Assembly: GCA_903827375.1 (NCBI GenBank) | Contig: CAIKHZ010000070.1 | Span: 1 to 41,962 of the forward strand | Source: Akkermansiaceae bacterium | GTDB taxonomy: Bacteria; Verrucomicrobiota; Verrucomicrobiia; Verrucomicrobiales; Akkermansiaceae | DNA: 41,962 nt | Reading direction: 5' to 3' | Program-made: the position numbers and the translations under genes | Shown: piece after piece, positions 41,401 to 41,962 of the stretch | Layout: each line of letters starts with the position of its first letter | Position numbering within the stretch: position 1 is the first letter of the stretch | The notes under the pieces: model-generated | The model's database searches: none | What the model was told of the DNA's origin: nothing | What the model saw: only the letters and a program-made list of their open reading frames with translations

Positions 41401-41962
41401 CCTCCAGCTTGCCGAGGCGGCGGTTCAGATTGAACACCTTCTCCGTCAGTTGGACATCCGTCTGACCGGCGGCCATGTCCCGTTCCAGCCATTCCCGCTC
41501 ATCTTGGAAAACCGAACCATTGAGCGTCCCGTCGGCATCTGCGGCGAGCGGGCCGCCGCCGGTTTTGAGCAAGCCCAACGCCACATCTAGGTTTTTGCTG
41601 ACGCTGAGCAAAGCCCGCAGGCGGGAGGCCACTTGCAGCCAATCCTCCGGGGTTTTGCTGGCGGCGGCGAGGCTGCGTATGCGGGCCGTCTGGGCACCTA
41701 GGACTAGGCAGATTTCTCCGGTCACGTCAATTTGCACGGCGGACAGGTTGAATTGATAGGCATCGCGCGCCATCGATGTCAGGGATTTCAGCGGGCCGCA
41801 GCCGGTGTGAATGCCGCGCACCAGTTCGCGTGCGGCGGGCATTGCGGGGTTGGCATCGAGGAGACCGAGCGCCTGGCCGGACGGGCTCAGGGCGTCGTTT
41901 TGGAGGCGGCCGAGCATCCGTCCTAGCAGAATTAGGTCGGCGCTTTCATAGTTAGAAGCGCC
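38474..41962 (-). CDS. Giant Ala/Gln-rich coiled-coil protein, 5' end outside window
   Basis: At least 1162 residues are visible. The frame has no stop up to the window edge (YESADLILLGRMLGRLQND crosses the ATG at 41917), so the true start lies beyond. The protein is dominated by long helices rich in Ala, Gln, Glu and Leu, as in AAERAQAMAQIPQGQPQNIK, predicting coiled coils. A Pro/Gly spacer with heptapeptide repeats (GQGPPMP) lies about 145 residues from the end. A short conserved-looking C-terminus follows (GDWGKLPKKLADQLTKGQ, then PAEYREAVATYYR). I do not recognise a catalytic domain. Comparable proteins, with the same kind of C-terminal tail, occur upstream of terpene-cyclase-repeat genes in Planctomycetes and Verrucomicrobia (recollection, not checked). 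It overlaps that gene by ATGA here. Confidence 0.8.
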   Translation of the reverse strand, partial: GASNYESADLILLGRMLGRLQNDALSPSGQALGLLDANPAMPAARELVRGIHTGCGPLKSLTSMARDAYQFNLSAVQIDVTGEICLVLGAQTARIRSLAAASKTPEDWLQVASRLRALLSVSKNLDVALGLLKTGGGPLAADADGTLNGSVFQDEREWLERDMAAGQTDVQLTEKVFNLNRRLGKLEDRFGGMRENLANQARQFAIDHGKILPGGPDTPAALVASMHQHVMQELAPTWTCVEQLRHQQSAVAAIESLMPQDRAALTDARWSALAANLKTHADLEETRSLADNGFVGDLRRATVAVQALQALAPGDGAEATAARLDVLDQCLRVLETGHNLHELAEGCAALATTERWEFRMPQGRTVERRDWAWLATCLQLAPGQLQRLELKDEAARQAVAAAVAQLNGIPATPAFLAVNVEMGKRRNLRYSMSVRSDLEQVAAKLRGALTPLLPAMETARQALAKLAPKISDLALALAKEEAAIEQDSALHATTAATAEPAANSTRAKPQLARQQQLNLKIDALKDLIRADANEQSILKKDERDRMRDADDALASLKDPPPAAAQALALATTDELAPRQSSDLQQAVTQQQLVVDALIRIGRHYDALEKGKPAEETRLALRQEEEAAGLKATLDEQYAKAEMIAQMAELSPEAMLKEMEARLPANADMQHELEQIANIDLALAKDLLERAAKQEANVAKTVEDQNTRDQDPKAKLTTLEAAKLTAALAREAQTAADATRQLMEQAAFPPGLEQAKLASEQAAAAVPAADALVEAAQRLENGHSADEVLKEATAVAEKVGQLIPHCDQARGHANPAAQLAKTEAQKPGPQQAAFQQAEPLATLCSQKSEQAIEAARLAEAAARLAAERAQAMAQIPQGQPQNIKLAIAASLQVPVKPDASDAAVNLERASRHELRLNKPDSAQTLANIATRIDHAVKTEVAAAETALRDSPQAAAAQAPARAASTELARLVEALKRATDMPLPSSPMNAPPGTPASTATPAEQQAMARTLDALDQQVNEAAAAAAAGQGPPMPGQGPPMPGQGPPMPGSGPPMPGSGPPGGMAQAAMASLRQGRSGMPSPLPGLPGPPGPPMEKSLGGAALQAAPPSQGQPPELQALQKGDWGKLPKKLADQLTKGQSETIPAEYREAVATYYRVVAEKSKKP
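38793..38876 (-). repeat. Four 21-bp tandem units encoding GQGPPMP/GSGPPMP
   Basis: Four 21-base units (38793-38813, 38814-38834, 38835-38855 and 38856-38876) encode heptapeptide repeats in the giant coiled-coil protein. The first two units are identical and the others differ by a few bases. Being a multiple of three, copy-number change would alter spacer length without breaking the frame. Confidence 0.9.

Overview
The window is GC-rich, gene-dense bacterial chromosome, most likely from the phylum Verrucomicrobiota (Akkermansiaceae/Verrucomicrobiaceae type). This is an inference from gene content: a TIGR04073-type exosortase-associated protein, a secreted PA14/arylsulfotransferase/dockerin protein, a Cys-type sulfatase, a terpene-cyclase-repeat protein coupled to a giant Ala/Gln-rich coiled-coil protein, and many short dispersed palindromes and tandem repeats between genes. 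Most start codons lack a clear Shine-Dalgarno sequence and many follow pyrimidine-rich leaders.

Layout. 1-4.4 kb (+): a WecA/MraY-type sugar-phosphate transferase fused to a CapD-like membrane/Rossmann region, then a membrane-anchored helical-repeat (TPR-like) protein and a terminator. 4.7-9 kb (+): tRNA-Thr(CGU), a secreted GHL10-family glycosidase-like protein, gltX and aroE, with structured or tandemly repeated spacers. 9-15 kb (-): two paralogous single-pass membrane proteins of unknown function, a spacer full of triloop palindromes, ruvA, an EamA-type transporter and a LacI-type regulator divergent from a SOUL-type lipoprotein (+). 15.8-18.4 kb: a CBS-pair protein (-), a SMUG-type uracil-DNA glycosylase (+) and an M24 aminopeptidase (-). 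18.7-25.5 kb (-): a six-gene same-strand run. In transcription order it is a zinc-ribbon TPM protein, a TPM-like membrane protein, an active HtrA-like protease, a catalytically degenerate HtrA-like protein whose PDZ domain lies inside the protease fold, then korA and korB (2-oxoacid:ferredoxin oxidoreductase). 25.7-32.3 kb: a secreted sulfatase (+), menA/ubiA-type prenyltransferase (-) and the 1117-residue arylsulfotransferase-like dockerin protein (+), followed by a decayed C-terminal fragment of a similar protein. 32.7-34.8 kb (+): a hybrid histidine kinase split by a frameshift that coincides with a 17-bp tandem duplication, with a 12-C tract beside its start codon. 35-37 kb (-): serA and the TIGR04073 protein. 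37.3-42 kb (-): the giant coiled-coil protein (5' end outside the window), translationally coupled to the terpene-cyclase-repeat protein.

How the genes work together. Housekeeping functions (gltX, aroE, ruvA, serA, menA, kor, a repair glycosylase) are interleaved with envelope and secretion genes. The most unusual items are the TPM-TPM-HtrA-pseudoHtrA run, the 17-bp duplication plus C-tract in the sensor kinase (either phase variation or pseudogenisation), and a family of perfect palindromes with three-base loops. One of these repeats is translated just upstream of the signal sequences of two secreted proteins. No CRISPR array, rRNA, complete insertion sequence or prophage was seen.
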